From the NCBI GenBank assembly GCA_913045225.1, contig CAJWPC010000002.1, forward strand, positions 62,001-126,000: a DNA stretch of 64,000 nt, read 5' to 3'. This DNA is from an uncultured Rhodobiaceae bacterium. Its GTDB lineage: Bacteria > Pseudomonadota > Alphaproteobacteria > Rhizobiales > TMED25. Below the pieces are notes generated by a model. That model searched no databases and was not told the origin of the DNA. It saw nothing but the letters and a program-made list of their open reading frames with translations. This document shows positions 1 to 10,869 of the stretch, one piece after another (positions within the stretch are counted from its first letter, which is position 1; every line of letters begins with the position of its first letter). A program made the translations under genes and the position numbers.

Positions 1-826
1 TGTGAGCAAACTTATGCAAATCTCCAGTGCTTGAGAGATTAATTGTATTGACGTGGTTATTATTATTTTTTTCTCCAAATGTGATAAAATATTCATCTGT
101 ATTGGGTTTTTTTACATTAATTCTAACTCTTGCCTTTGGTGAATAGTGTTTCTCAAGTTGACCCGGGGATAAAATTTTATGGCCATCATAAGCATCCAAC
201 TCTAATTTTGTAATTTTAAATATTTGATCTTTTGTAATAGCCCCTTCTCGAAGAATTTGAATATTCTCTGATCTAACATCAACTATAGTCGACTCTATTC
301 CGTGCGCACATTTATCACCATCAAGTATCATTTCAATATTGTCACCAAAGTCATCAAAAACGTGGCTTGCATTTGTAGCACTAACTGTGCCAGACAAATT
401 TGCACTTGGAGCTGCAATTGGTTTCTTGTATTTTTTTAAGATTTTTAGCGCAACTGGATGTGAAGGCACTCTTAGTGCCACAGTTTGTAAATTTGAGGTG
501 GCAATTGAGGATATTTGGCTTCCAATTGATTTATTTACAAGTAAAGTGAGGGGTCCGGGCCAGAATTTCTGGGCAAGTTTTTCCGAGTGATAATTAAAAA
601 TCCCATAATTTTTTGCTTGTTCTAGACTTGCGACATGAATAATCAGTGGATTATGAAAAGGCCTTTTCTTTATTTCATAAATTTTAGATACTGCTTCGTC
701 ACTGATTGCAGACGCACCAAGGCCGTACACGGTCTCTGTTGGAAATGCAACTAGGCCATTTTTCTCTAATATTTTTGCAGCTTTCTCAATATTTTTGCTG
801 CTGGGCATATAAATGGTTTTTTTCAT
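1..826 (-). CDS. Threonylcarbamoyl-AMP synthase (Sua5/YrdC/YwlC family), 3' end outside window
   Basis: Manual reverse translation from ATG at 826: MKKTIYMPSSKNIEKAAKILEKNGLVAFPTETVYGLGASA...; downstream LSPGQLEKHYSPKARV is Sua5-like. No in-frame stop was found in the stretch I checked to position 2. Absent from ORF track because it is truncated. Confidence 0.9.
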   Translation of the reverse strand, partial: MKKTIYMPSSKNIEKAAKILEKNGLVAFPTETVYGLGASAISDEAVSKIYEIKKRPFHNPLIIHVASLEQAKNYGIFNYHSEKLAQKFWPGPLTLLVNKSIGSQISSIATSNLQTVALRVPSHPVALKILKKYKKPIAAPSANLSGTVSATNASHVFDDFGDNIEMILDGDKCAHGIESTIVDVRSENIQILREGAITKDQIFKITKLELDAYDGHKILSPGQLEKHYSPKARVRINVKKPNTDEYFITFGEKNNNNHVNTINLSSTGDLHKFAH

Positions 827-920
827 TTTTTTATTAACTCAAACAAAATATTTATATATAATTTCATACTATTAAGTCAAAGTCATTCAGCAATATTACA
901 TCAAAGGCACTTAGGAGATT

Positions 921-1190
921 ATGAGTAAAAAAATAGACTACCATAAGATAAAAGATTTAGATTTTGAGGAGGCTATGGACCAGTTAAACGAGATAATTCA
1001 AGGTCTTGAGAGTGGCGAAGTAAAGCTATCAGAGTCTGTAGATAAATTCGAATTAGGGTCAGAGCTCGCAAAGCATTGTAAAAAATTATTAGATGATGCG
1101 GAGACAAGAATAAATGCGATAAAGATTGATGGTGCAGGGGATATTATTTCAGAGCAAAAGATAGATAATTCTGATGAAAGTGACATTTAA
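921..1190 (+). CDS. xseB: Exodeoxyribonuclease VII small subunit
   Basis: Short protein with [32 protein letters not shown]; overlaps dxs start as in many alphaproteobacteria. Confidence 0.93.
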   Translation: MSKKIDYHKIKDLDFEEAMDQLNEIIQGLESGEVKLSESVDKFELGSELAKHCKKLLDDAETRINAIKIDGAGDIISEQKIDNSDESDI

Positions 1191-3076
1191 TGACATCCTA
1201 CGCTCTTTTAGATGAAATAAATGTTCCTTCTGATTTAAGAAATTTGAAAGAAAATGATCTTCCTCTTTTAGCAAGAGAACTTCGGGAAGAGTTAATAAAT
1301 ATTGTATCAGAGACTGGTGGTCATCTCGGCGCCGGACTTGGAGTTATTGAACTTACAATCGCATTACATTATATTTTTGAAACCCCAGATGACCGTATTA
1401 TATGGGATGTAGGGCACCAATCATATCCGCATAAAATTTTAACTGGACGTAGAAAACTTATGAAGACGCTCAGGAAGGGTGGAGGTATATCTGGATTTAC
1501 AAAAAGATCTGAAAGTATTTACGATCCATTTGGGGCAGCGCACTCGTCTACCTCGATATCATCAGGTCTGGGTATGAGTGTAGCAAGGGATATTGAAAGA
1601 AAAGATTATAATATCATTTCAGTAATTGGTGATGGAGCAATGAGTGCTGGTATGGCCTACGAGGCAATGAATAATGCTGGTGTTATGAAGAATAAGCTCA
1701 TTGTTATACTAAATGATAATGATATGTCTATTGCGCCACCAGTCGGTGCCATGAGCGCATATTTAGCTAAGCTAATTTCAGGGGGTATTTATCGTGGCTT
1801 TCGTAATTTTGTAAAAAAAATCATGAGATATTTACCGCCGCCAGTTCGTCGTGGTTTGGTTCGTTTTGAAGAGTATGGGAGGGGTTTTTTTACAGGCGGA
1901 ACATTATTTGAAGAAATGGGTTTTTATTATGTCGGTCCCATTGATGGTCATAATTTTAATCATTTATTACCAATATTGAAAAATGTTAAATCAAACAATG
2001 ATGGACCAACTTTAATTCATGTAGTGACAAAAAAGGGTAAGGGCTATGCGCCTGCGGAGACATCAGAAGATAAATTTCATGGAGTATCAAAGTTTAATAT
2101 AAATACAGGAAAACAGGAGCCAAAAAGTACGAACCTACCAGCATATACAAAGGTATTCTCTGATCAATTAATCGAAGAAGCAAAAAGTGATGAGAAAATT
2201 ATTGCCATTACCGCTGCAATGCCTTCAGGTACAGGACTCGATGCCTTCCAGAAACAATACCCCGATAGATATTTTGATGTTGGTATAGCAGAACAGCACG
2301 CGGTGACTTTTGCTGCCGGACTTGCGGTAGATGATTTTAAGCCATTTTGTGCAATTTATTCCACCTTTCTTCAAAGGGCCTATGATCAAGTAATACATGA
2401 TGTTGGAATTCAAAATCTTCCTGTTAGGTTTGCGATTGATAGGGCTGGATTAGTCGGGGATGACGGTGCAACCCATGCTGGTTCGTTTGATATAATGTAT
2501 TTATCAGCAATTCCAAACTTTACTGTAATGGCACCATCAGATGAACTCGAGTTAGCCCGAATGGTAAAAACATCTGCAAATCACAATTCTGGACCAATTG
2601 CATTCAGATACCCAAGGGGTAGTGTTACTGGAATTGATTTTCCCAATATAATTAAGCCAATTGAATTGGGCAAAGCGCGTTTAATATCCAAGGGCGAAGA
2701 TGTCTTAATAATTTCATATGGAACAATTCTGAAAGAGTGTTTGATTGCAAGAGAGTTACTTCAAACTGACAATATAATCCCGACTCTTATTGACGCGCGT
2801 TTTGCTAAACCACTTGATAGGGAAATGCTCACAAATCAAATTCTATCTCATAAATATGTTTTAACAGTAGAAGAAGGGTCCGTTGGTGGATTCTCTGCTC
2901 AGGTAACCAAAATGATCCAAGATGAGGGTCTCTTAAGAAATATATTAGATTATAAAAATATACTCTTACCAGATATTTTCATTGATCATGACTCACAGGC
3001 TAATCAAATTATTGCGTCAGGTCTTGATGCAAAAAATATACATAAAACAATAATTGAAATGCTTAATGTCCAATAG
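1190..3076 (+). CDS. dxs: 1-deoxy-D-xylulose-5-phosphate synthase
   Basis: Full length 628 aa; [55 protein letters not shown] motifs. Confidence 0.97.
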   Translation: MTSYALLDEINVPSDLRNLKENDLPLLARELREELINIVSETGGHLGAGLGVIELTIALHYIFETPDDRIIWDVGHQSYPHKILTGRRKLMKTLRKGGGISGFTKRSESIYDPFGAAHSSTSISSGLGMSVARDIERKDYNIISVIGDGAMSAGMAYEAMNNAGVMKNKLIVILNDNDMSIAPPVGAMSAYLAKLISGGIYRGFRNFVKKIMRYLPPPVRRGLVRFEEYGRGFFTGGTLFEEMGFYYVGPIDGHNFNHLLPILKNVKSNNDGPTLIHVVTKKGKGYAPAETSEDKFHGVSKFNINTGKQEPKSTNLPAYTKVFSDQLIEEAKSDEKIIAITAAMPSGTGLDAFQKQYPDRYFDVGIAEQHAVTFAAGLAVDDFKPFCAIYSTFLQRAYDQVIHDVGIQNLPVRFAIDRAGLVGDDGATHAGSFDIMYLSAIPNFTVMAPSDELELARMVKTSANHNSGPIAFRYPRGSVTGIDFPNIIKPIELGKARLISKGEDVLIISYGTILKECLIARELLQTDNIIPTLIDARFAKPLDREMLTNQILSHKYVLTVEEGSVGGFSAQVTKMIQDEGLLRNILDYKNILLPDIFIDHDSQANQIIASGLDAKNIHKTIIEMLNVQ

Positions 3077-3809
3077 CCAAAATTACAAAAGACTTGATGT
3101 CTGGCTGGTTGATAATAAATATTTTAGCTCAAGAAATGTTGCGTCGAACGCAATTTCTCTTGGTTCAGTCTCAGTTAATGGAGAAGCTGTCCAAAAAAGT
3201 AGTACCAAGATAACACAATTTGATGTAGTTACAATCGATATCAGCGAAAAGCATTATGTTTCGAGAGCTGCGAATAAATTAAAATATTTGGTAACGAAAA
3301 CTAAAATTGATGTTGAAAGAAAAACTTGTATTGACCTAGGTGCATCAACGGGGGGCTTTACGCAAATACTTCTCGAATTCGGTGCCTCAAAAATCTATGC
3401 AATTGATGTTGGTTACGAGCAAATGGCTAATCAGCTCAGAAAAGATCAACGAGTGATCAATATGGATAGAACCGATGCAAGAGACATAGGCAGAGATATT
3501 ATTCAGCAATCAAGCATAATTACAGCTGACCTAAGTTTCATTAGTCTTCGCAAAGTTCTTGGCCAGATCGTTAATTTATCTAATATTGGTACGACTTTTT
3601 GCGTATTATTCAAACCACAATTTGAAGTCGGACAGAAGGAAATTACTAAAAACGGAATTGTAAAAAATACAGAAATAGTATGGAGCACGCTCCAAAGTTT
3701 TAAACATTGGCTTGAGAACATGAATATTGGAAATATAAAAATATTCAAGTCACCAATTTTGGGGAAAGAGGGAAATCAGGAGTGGTTAGTGTATGGTGAG
3801 AGGATATAA
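3066..3809 (+). CDS. tlyA: TlyA family RNA methyltransferase (S4 + FtsJ-like)
   Basis: S4-like N-terminus ([22 protein letters not shown]), [23 protein letters not shown] motif; ATG at 3066 preferred over TTG at 3054. Confidence 0.9.
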   Translation: MSNSQNYKRLDVWLVDNKYFSSRNVASNAISLGSVSVNGEAVQKSSTKITQFDVVTIDISEKHYVSRAANKLKYLVTKTKIDVERKTCIDLGASTGGFTQILLEFGASKIYAIDVGYEQMANQLRKDQRVINMDRTDARDIGRDIIQQSSIITADLSFISLRKVLGQIVNLSNIGTTFCVLFKPQFEVGQKEITKNGIVKNTEIVWSTLQSFKHWLENMNIGNIKIFKSPILGKEGNQEWLVYGERI

Positions 3810-3814
3810 AAAGA

Positions 3815-4897
3815 TTATCCAATTTGACCTCTATTTCTTATAAAGTTATCAGCAAGTGTCAAAGCGAGCATAGCCTCACCAATAGGTACAGCCCTTATCC
3901 CAACACATGGATCATGCCTGCCTCGAGTTGAAATTTCAGTCTCTTTTTCGTTAATGTCTATCGTTTTTACCGGTTTTAAAATTGACGATGTTGGCTTGAC
4001 GGCAAATCTTACAATTATATCTTGTCCGGTCGAAATTCCACCCAAAATTCCACCGGCGTTATTAGATAAAAATTCAACATTACCTTCATTAATCACAATT
4101 TGGTCGGCATTTTGACTGCCTGTCATGCTTGCAGTTTTAAAGCCTGCTCCAATCTCTACTGCCTTTACCGCATTTATCGACATCATTCCTGAGGCTATTT
4201 CTTGGTCAAGCTTTCCGTAGATTGGCTCTCCGAGACCACTCGGTACATTTTCTGCGATAACTTCGATGATAGCACCGGTCGAGTCACCATCTTTTCTGAT
4301 TTTTTGAAGGTACTTCTCCCAAGTATCAATAATTTCAGGATCAGGGGAAAAAAATGGATTTTTGTTAACCAAGTCCCAATCCCAATTATTTCTATCTATT
4401 TGATGAGGTCCCATCTGTACTAAAGCTGCCCTTATTTTTATGTCTGGAATTATCTTACGTGCAATAGCTCCACCCGCAACACGCATTGCCGTTTCTCGAG
4501 CTGAAGATCTTCCCCCACCTCTGTAATCTCTTAGTCCATATTTTTTTATATATGTAAAATCTGCATGCCCCGGTCTGAATTTATCATTAATCTCACCGTA
4601 ATCACGAGATCTTTGGTCTTTATTTTTTATCAGAAGAGATATTGGGGTTCCGGTTGTGAGATGGTTTCCAGAGTTACTTTTGATTGTGCCTGATAAGATT
4701 TCAATTTTATCATCCTCTTTTCTTTGGGTAGTATATTTTGATTGACCAGGTTTTCTTTTATCAAGGTAGGATTGTATTTCATCTATTGATAGTTCTATAT
4801 TTGGCGGACAACCATCTAATACGCATCCAATGGCATCGCCGTGGCTTTCGCCCCATGTTGTTAACCTAAGCATTTTACCGAAAGTATTATGAGACAT
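3815..4897 (-). CDS. aroC: Chorismate synthase
   Basis: [57 protein letters not shown]. Confidence 0.97.
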   Translation of the reverse strand: MSHNTFGKMLRLTTWGESHGDAIGCVLDGCPPNIELSIDEIQSYLDKRKPGQSKYTTQRKEDDKIEILSGTIKSNSGNHLTTGTPISLLIKNKDQRSRDYGEINDKFRPGHADFTYIKKYGLRDYRGGGRSSARETAMRVAGGAIARKIIPDIKIRAALVQMGPHQIDRNNWDWDLVNKNPFFSPDPEIIDTWEKYLQKIRKDGDSTGAIIEVIAENVPSGLGEPIYGKLDQEIASGMMSINAVKAVEIGAGFKTASMTGSQNADQIVINEGNVEFLSNNAGGILGGISTGQDIIVRFAVKPTSSILKPVKTIDINEKETEISTRGRHDPCVGIRAVPIGEAMLALTLADNFIRNRGQIG

Positions 4898-4905
4898 ATT
4901 TCATC

Positions 4906-5724
4906 CTATTCTACAGTGATATCGGGTGCGTCTTCATTTTTCATTCCAACTATATTATAACCAGAATCAACGTGAAGGATTTCTCCCGTGACTGATTTAC
5001 TTAGATCCGAAAGTAAATAAATTGCTGCATTGCCAACATCATCAATATCAACAGTACGCCTAAGAGGGGAATTATATTCATTCCATTTGAGTATGTAACG
5101 AAAATCTCCAATACCAGAGGCAGCTAGGGTCTTAATTGGTCCAGCAGATATTGCGTTAACTCTAGTCCCGTTGATCCCCAGATCAACACTCAAGTATTTC
5201 ACAGAAGCTTCCAACGCAGCTTTTGCAACACCCATAACGTTATAGTGGGGCATTACTCTCTCTGCACCAGAGTATGTCAAGGTTAAAAGAGATGATTGAT
5301 CTTTAAGTATTTTTTGTGCGTGTTTCACAACAGATGTGAATGAGTAGCAAGATATATGCATTGTTTGTAAAAAATTATCTTTTGAGGTTTCGATATATTT
5401 GCCCGTTAACTCGTTTTTATCTGAGTAGGCGATTGCATGTACTATAAAATCAATCTGACCCCAAACTTTTTCTATCTCATTAATAAGATTGATGATAGAT
5501 GCTTCGTCTGATACATCACATTCTATTGTTATATTAGAGTTTAGCTCTCTAGCAAGTGGTATAATTCTTTTTTCAATTGCCTCACCTTGATAACTAAAAG
5601 CGAGCTCTGCCCCAGCATCGCTTAGCGCTTTCGCAATCCCCCAAGCAATTGATCTGTTATTGGCAACACCCATAACAAGACCCTTTTTTCCATGCATGAA
5701 TTTTTGATAAACTTTATTATTCAT
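4906..5724 (-). CDS. fabI: Enoyl-[acyl-carrier-protein] reductase (NADH)
   Basis: KGLVMGVANNRSIAWGIAKALSDAGAELAFSYQGE; YSGAERVMPHYNVMGVAKAALEASVKYLSVDLG. Confidence 0.96.
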   Translation of the reverse strand: MNNKVYQKFMHGKKGLVMGVANNRSIAWGIAKALSDAGAELAFSYQGEAIEKRIIPLARELNSNITIECDVSDEASIINLINEIEKVWGQIDFIVHAIAYSDKNELTGKYIETSKDNFLQTMHISCYSFTSVVKHAQKILKDQSSLLTLTYSGAERVMPHYNVMGVAKAALEASVKYLSVDLGINGTRVNAISAGPIKTLAASGIGDFRYILKWNEYNSPLRRTVDIDDVGNAAIYLLSDLSKSVTGEILHVDSGYNIVGMKNEDAPDITVE

Positions 5725-5805
5725 CTTTTGATTTAGTACCTAAATAGTATTAAAATATAATATTATATTAAAACTATCATTACAACCACATGATGAGATT
5801 ACATT

Positions 5806-6417
5806 ATGAATAATTACCAAGGATTTAATAAAATAGAATTAAGCGCTTCAGATCCAATCGATTTATTCTGTAATTGGTTTGAAGAAGCAAAATTAAAGGA
5901 GATTAATGATCCAGATGCGATGGCACTCGCAACTGTAGATCGGAATAACGCCCCAAACATTCGCATGGTTCTTGTAAAAAAAATTGATCATGGGCTTGTT
6001 TTTTTTACAAATAAAGATAGCCAAAAAGGATCAGAAATAGCACTTAATAAAAATGCTGCCTTATGCTTTCACTGGAAAAGTATAAGGAAACAAGTTCGGT
6101 TTAGAGGGCCTGTAAGCATGATAAAAGCTGAGGAGTCAGATGAGTATTTTCATACCCGTCCACGTGGAAGCAGGATTGGTGCAATTGTGAGCAAGCAGTC
6201 ATCTACATTAAAAAGCCAGCAACAATTTGCAGATGAATATAAAAGTTTTGAAGAGTCTATGCAGGGAAAGGAAATAATAAGACCAGACTATTGGGTTGGC
6301 TATAGACTAGAGCCTGTAGAGGTTGAATTTTGGTTGAATTCGGAGTTTCGCCTTCATCAAAGGATGAGATTTTCTAAAATAAATAAAAACTGGGAGAGGG
6401 AATTTTTATACCCTTGA
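5806..6417 (+). CDS. pdxH: Pyridoxamine 5'-phosphate oxidase
   Basis: DPDAMALATVDRNNAPNIRMVLVKKID...FFTNKDSQKGSE; RPDYWVGYRLEPVEVEFW...RLHQRMRF. Confidence 0.95.
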   Translation: MNNYQGFNKIELSASDPIDLFCNWFEEAKLKEINDPDAMALATVDRNNAPNIRMVLVKKIDHGLVFFTNKDSQKGSEIALNKNAALCFHWKSIRKQVRFRGPVSMIKAEESDEYFHTRPRGSRIGAIVSKQSSTLKSQQQFADEYKSFEESMQGKEIIRPDYWVGYRLEPVEVEFWLNSEFRLHQRMRFSKINKNWEREFLYP

Positions 6418-6422
6418 TATCT

Positions 6423-7238
6423 CTAGGTGGTATTTAATGAATATTTATCGACTTTTCGGGATGTAATTTTCTTTACGATGCCCTCCGCTTGAAGTTCTTC
6501 AAGGCTAGACTCTACCGTACAAAGTGCATAATTTCTCAAATTAGAGCTAAGCTTTGAATAAATTATTGCCGTGATCTGTCTTGCGTCCATATCATTCGAC
6601 TCAAGTAGTTTTAATATTTCACTAGTTCGTTTATTTCTATGCTCAATGAGAGTTAAGCATCTTTTTCGACCATCAATTATTGCGTTTCCATGTCCCGGTA
6701 ATAACTTCTCCTGGCAAATATCTTTTATTTTTTTCAAGCTTTCGATATATTGACCCATATTTCCATCAGGCAACCTAATCATTGTCGTTGACCAACCCAT
6801 AATGTGATCGCCTGAGAATAGAGCAATTCCTGGGATACGATAGCAATAATGATCTGATGCGTGACCTGGTGTAAATATTGAGTCAATTTCAAACTCAGAT
6901 GATACTATTGGCCCATCAAATACAACAAGCCGATCCTTTGATATTGTGAGGGCATCTTGCATTTTACTTCTTTGCATTTTGCCAACATATATTGGGGCAT
7001 TCTCAGAAGCTGCGAGTTCATCCATAATACCTATATGATCTCTATGATGATGAGTTGCAATTAAGCATTTGACTTTTCGTCCATCAATATAATCAATAAC
7101 ATTGGAAAGATGTTTCTTCGAATTTGGCCCTGGATCAATAACAATAAGTTCATTCTCGCCAAGAATGTATGTATTTGTTCCCTTATAGGTCGAGGGCCCC
7201 TTGTTATCAGCTGTTATTGTTTTTATATATGTTAACAT
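6423..7238 (-). CDS. MBL-fold metallo-hydrolase (LACTB2/RNase-like)
   Basis: THHHRDHIGIMDEL, IFTPGHASDHYCY, LPGHGN metal-binding motifs; internal ATG at 7238 gives the likely start. Confidence 0.85.
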   Translation of the reverse strand: MLTYIKTITADNKGPSTYKGTNTYILGENELIVIDPGPNSKKHLSNVIDYIDGRKVKCLIATHHHRDHIGIMDELAASENAPIYVGKMQRSKMQDALTISKDRLVVFDGPIVSSEFEIDSIFTPGHASDHYCYRIPGIALFSGDHIMGWSTTMIRLPDGNMGQYIESLKKIKDICQEKLLPGHGNAIIDGRKRCLTLIEHRNKRTSEILKLLESNDMDARQITAIIYSKLSSNLRNYALCTVESSLEELQAEGIVKKITSRKVDKYSLNTT

Positions 7239-7341
7239 GTGTTTTTTTAATTTATTTTTTAGATAGTATATTATACTAATGTATTTTACATTCACATTAT
7301 TCGATCAAATATATATGTTATTGTTTGAATAGAAAAAGTAT

Positions 7342-7415
7342 TGGGGCGTAGCCAAGCGGTAAGGCATCGGGTTTTGATCCCGTGATCGCAGGTTCGAATC
7401 CTGCCGCCCCAGCCA
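7342..7415 (+). tRNA. tRNA-Gln (anticodon TTG)
   Basis: TGGGGCG/CGCCCCA acceptor stem, GGTTCGAATCC T-arm, loop TTTTGAT giving anticodon TTG, encoded CCA; one apparent U-U mismatch at the base of the anticodon stem. Confidence 0.95.
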
Positions 7416-7521
7416 CATTACAAGATTATAAGCTGTACATTAGCCAAATATATAAAAAGAATAAATATAAAATTTAAAATTATGTATTTCTATAATACTG
7501 ATTAACTATAGTAATAAGTTT

Positions 7522-9015
7522 ATGAAACTCTTTTTGATACTCGGTAACCAATTATTTCCAAAAAATTATATCGAAGAATATAAAAATACACATACATTCT
7601 TCATGGCTGAAGATTATAGTCTGTGCAAACACATGAAGCCTTCGAAGAGTAAAATACTCTTATTTCTATCTGCTATGAGATCTTACGCAGATGATCTCAA
7701 AAGGAATGATTTTCAGGTCGACTATAGAGATGCTGAACATCCACAATTTAAAGATGATTATGTAACTAAATTAGATGCAAGTCTAAATGATAGGCAAGTC
7801 ACTTGTGTAACAATGTTTGAGATAGAAGATAAATTTTTTGAGGAAATAATTGTAGATTTTTTACAGAAAAAAAATATCGAATATCATTTTTTAAAGTCAC
7901 CCATGTTTATAAATTCAAGAGAGGAATTTAGTGAATTCCTGAGAAACAGTAAACCTCAGATGGCCACGTTTTATCGAAAAACTAGATTAGCGCAAGACAT
8001 ATTAATCGAGGGTAATGGTAAGCCTGTTGGTGGAAAATGGAGTTTTGATGCAGAGAATAGAAAAAAGATTCCAAATGAAATACAAATACCTCAATATCCA
8101 ACTTTTTCAATAACAAGCCACACTGCTAAAGTCATGGAGATTATTGAGAGGGAGTTTTCGGATCATCATGGTATGATGGATAAGTTTAATTTTGCAACAA
8201 ATCATGATCAGGTCTCAGACCTCCTTGATTTTTTTTTGGAGTCAAAATTACATAATTTTGGTGATTATGAAGATGCAGTAACACAAAGAGATAATATATT
8301 ATTCCATAGTACCCTGAGTCCCTATCTCAATCTGGGTTTGATTACACCTCATCAAATTATCGAGCGAACAATTAATCATTGCAAAGAAAATGATGTCAAA
8401 CTCAATTCGCTTGAGGGTTTTATCAGACAGGTAATTGGGTGGAGAGAATTTATGCGAGGCATATATCAAAACTTCAGTGAGAGGATGGATAAATCAAATT
8501 TTTTTAATCATAAAAGAAATATGAATGATAGCTGGTACACGGGTGAAACAGGCTTACCGCCACTTGATCATGCAATCAATAATGCTCTAAATTATGGATG
8601 GTCACATCATATTGAAAGACTCATGATACTCTCTAATTTAATGAATCTATGTGAGATAAAACCCAGCGATGTGTATCGATGGTTTATGGAAATGTTTGTA
8701 GACTCTTCAGATTGGGTAATGACTCCAAATGTATATGGTATGGGTTTATTTAGTGACGGTGGCATATTTGCCACAAAGCCATATTTGTGTGGTTCGAATT
8801 ATATTCTAAAAATGATGGATTTTAAACGGGGTGAGTGGTGTGAAGTTATGGATGGTTTATACTGGAGATTCATAAACAAGAATAGAGATTTTTTTCTGAC
8901 AAATCCGAGACTTTCTCTCATGGTTTCTTCCTTTGATAAGATGGATTCAATCAGAAAAGAGAGGATAGTGGGAATGGCAGAAAATTTCATTTTTGAGCAT
9001 ACCCATGAAGACTGA
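7522..9015 (+). CDS. Cryptochrome/photolyase-related protein (DPRP / prokaryotic (6-4) photolyase clade)
   Basis: MKLFLILGNQLFP N-terminus; GFIRQVIGWREFMRGIY; NVYGMGLFSDGGIFATKPYLCGSNYILKM...DGLYWRFI...NPRL. Confidence 0.9.
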   Translation: MKLFLILGNQLFPKNYIEEYKNTHTFFMAEDYSLCKHMKPSKSKILLFLSAMRSYADDLKRNDFQVDYRDAEHPQFKDDYVTKLDASLNDRQVTCVTMFEIEDKFFEEIIVDFLQKKNIEYHFLKSPMFINSREEFSEFLRNSKPQMATFYRKTRLAQDILIEGNGKPVGGKWSFDAENRKKIPNEIQIPQYPTFSITSHTAKVMEIIEREFSDHHGMMDKFNFATNHDQVSDLLDFFLESKLHNFGDYEDAVTQRDNILFHSTLSPYLNLGLITPHQIIERTINHCKENDVKLNSLEGFIRQVIGWREFMRGIYQNFSERMDKSNFFNHKRNMNDSWYTGETGLPPLDHAINNALNYGWSHHIERLMILSNLMNLCEIKPSDVYRWFMEMFVDSSDWVMTPNVYGMGLFSDGGIFATKPYLCGSNYILKMMDFKRGEWCEVMDGLYWRFINKNRDFFLTNPRLSLMVSSFDKMDSIRKERIVGMAENFIFEHTHED

Positions 9016-9433
9016 TAAATATTTAACATTTTTGGGCATAATACCCTTTCTTTTACTGCTAATACTATCGTTTTATCATTTTGAAACAATAGGTAATATA
9101 TCAGAACTTTTTTATGCATACTCCGCAGTCATCATTTCGTTTATTGCGGGAACCCATTGGGGCATTTGTTTGCACTCGAAAGATGGAAATAAAAGAATTC
9201 TCTTGGAGAGCAATCTGATTACACTTGTTGCTTGGTTCAGTCTATTCTATCTAGGTTTGATAACTGAATTAATTCTGATTGGGTGCTTTTTGTACTTGCT
9301 GCACGTGGAGCACAGACTAAAAAGGAATGGCATTGTTGGTACGGTGTATTTTAGTCAGCGACTGCAGGCAACTTTTGCCGTCATCCTCATTCAAATACTC
9401 TTTTACATAAATCGAAATTTTATTTTCATTTAA
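8993..9433 (+). CDS. DUF3429-like small membrane protein
   Basis: Hydrophobic protein with SAVIISFIAGTHWGICL; overlaps photolyase end and stops on amidase stop. Confidence 0.6.
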   Translation: MSIPMKTDKYLTFLGIIPFLLLLILSFYHFETIGNISELFYAYSAVIISFIAGTHWGICLHSKDGNKRILLESNLITLVAWFSLFYLGLITELILIGCFLYLLHVEHRLKRNGIVGTVYFSQRLQATFAVILIQILFYINRNFIFI

Positions 9434-10869
9434 TCATGATTTAGGGCAGAACAGTCCCATGGATGGTATTTTTCAATTTGAGCTGCTAGGCTTATTAGCG
9501 TTGACTCGTCTCCAATTTTTGCAGCAAAATGCATTCCTAGAGGCATTCCGTCATCAAAAACTTGCATGGGAATTGACATCGCTGGACCTCCAGTTTGATT
9601 GAATATTGCTGTATGAGGAGCGATTTCACGAAATAATAGATTAAGGTGTCGGTCTACATCTGTATGATCTGTATGTACGGTGCCCAATGGAAGCTCTTTA
9701 ATATTTACTGTTGGAGAGAGTATCAAATCATACTTTTCAAAGTAATCTGCCATAATACGTCCTATTTTGTGCATATTATTAATTGCTCTCAAATAATCGA
9801 CCGCTGTATATTTTCGGCCTTCATTCATCCATGCCCAATTTAGCGGCTCGAGGTCACTTTCTTTGAGATTAATACCAAGCATCTTTGCTCTATTTTCAAG
9901 ATTATTTAAAAGATTTATGGCAGGTATAATTTTCCAAGCCTCGAGTATCGATTGAGCGGATAAATCAATATTAATTTCTTCAACATGATGACCAAGAGTC
10001 TCACATAGCTGCGCTGAATTTTTTGTTAATTGAATTATATCTGAGTTTAGTCTATTTCCTTCAAAATCGTGGGTCATGAATCCTATTTTCAAATTTTTCG
10101 GCTCAATATGAATAGAATCAAGAAATTTTCCATTTTGTTTTGGGCTTACGTATGGTTCGCCAGGCATCAACTCACTGGATATATCAAGTAGGGCTGCACT
10201 ATCTCGTACAGACTTAGATAGACAGTGACTAATTGCCATGCCACCAAGAGCCTCGCCAAGATCTGGTCCACTTGATACTCTTCCACGCGATGGCTTTAAT
10301 CCAAAAAGACCGCAAAGGGCAGCAGGGACTCTGATACTCCCACCTCCATCTGTGGCATGGGCGATAGGAACGTATCCTTGACGAATTGAGGCTGCAGAAC
10401 CCCCCGATGAACCACCAGGAGAGTTTGATTTTTTTAGAGGATTCTTTGTAGGGCCAAAAATTTTCGGCTCTGTAGTCAGTGAAAGTGCCAACTCTGGGGT
10501 TTTTGTAAGACCTAGTATAATCAATCCTGCTTTTTTATAGAGTTTGATTAAGTAACTATCATTTTTTGCAATATTATTTTCAAATAGTTTGCTTGATAAT
10601 GTTGTTGGTAAGCCCTCACATGACACATTTAAGTCTTTTAACAAGAATGGTACACCGTGAAAAATATTTTCTGGCTGAGATTTTTCTATTGCTCTAATTG
10701 CATGATCATATGCTTTTGTTGTAATTGCGGATATATCCTCATCGTAAGTTTCAATGATACTTACTGCAGTATCTAAAACCTCTCTCACGTTAACCTCTTT
10801 TTCTCTTATGAGTTTGGCGATGCCAAGTCCGTCATAGGATGAGTATTCAGATTTTTTCATGTGTTTCAC
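9430..10869 (-). CDS. Amidase (amidase signature family)
   Basis: GVPFLLKDLNV, NSPGGSSGGSAASIRQGYVPIAHATDGGGSIRVPAALCGLFGLKPSRGR. Confidence 0.93.
   Translation of the reverse strand: MKHMKKSEYSSYDGLGIAKLIREKEVNVREVLDTAVSIIETYDEDISAITTKAYDHAIRAIEKSQPENIFHGVPFLLKDLNVSCEGLPTTLSSKLFENNIAKNDSYLIKLYKKAGLIILGLTKTPELALSLTTEPKIFGPTKNPLKKSNSPGGSSGGSAASIRQGYVPIAHATDGGGSIRVPAALCGLFGLKPSRGRVSSGPDLGEALGGMAISHCLSKSVRDSAALLDISSELMPGEPYVSPKQNGKFLDSIHIEPKNLKIGFMTHDFEGNRLNSDIIQLTKNSAQLCETLGHHVEEINIDLSAQSILEAWKIIPAINLLNNLENRAKMLGINLKESDLEPLNWAWMNEGRKYTAVDYLRAINNMHKIGRIMADYFEKYDLILSPTVNIKELPLGTVHTDHTDVDRHLNLLFREIAPHTAIFNQTGGPAMSIPMQVFDDGMPLGMHFAAKIGDESTLISLAAQIEKYHPWDCSALNHD

Noticed and set aside
339-590. 83-aa plus-strand ORF
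   Set aside because: Lies fully antisense to the well-supported Sua5/YrdC coding region; translation has no recognisable motif.
3790-3822. Possible terminator between convergent tlyA and aroC (GGATA...TATCC)
   Set aside because: Only a 5-bp A/T-rich stem; too weak to claim.
7342-9433. tRNA-Gln plus photolyase as a tRNA-integrated island
   Set aside because: No integrase, no direct repeat of the tRNA 3' end seen downstream.
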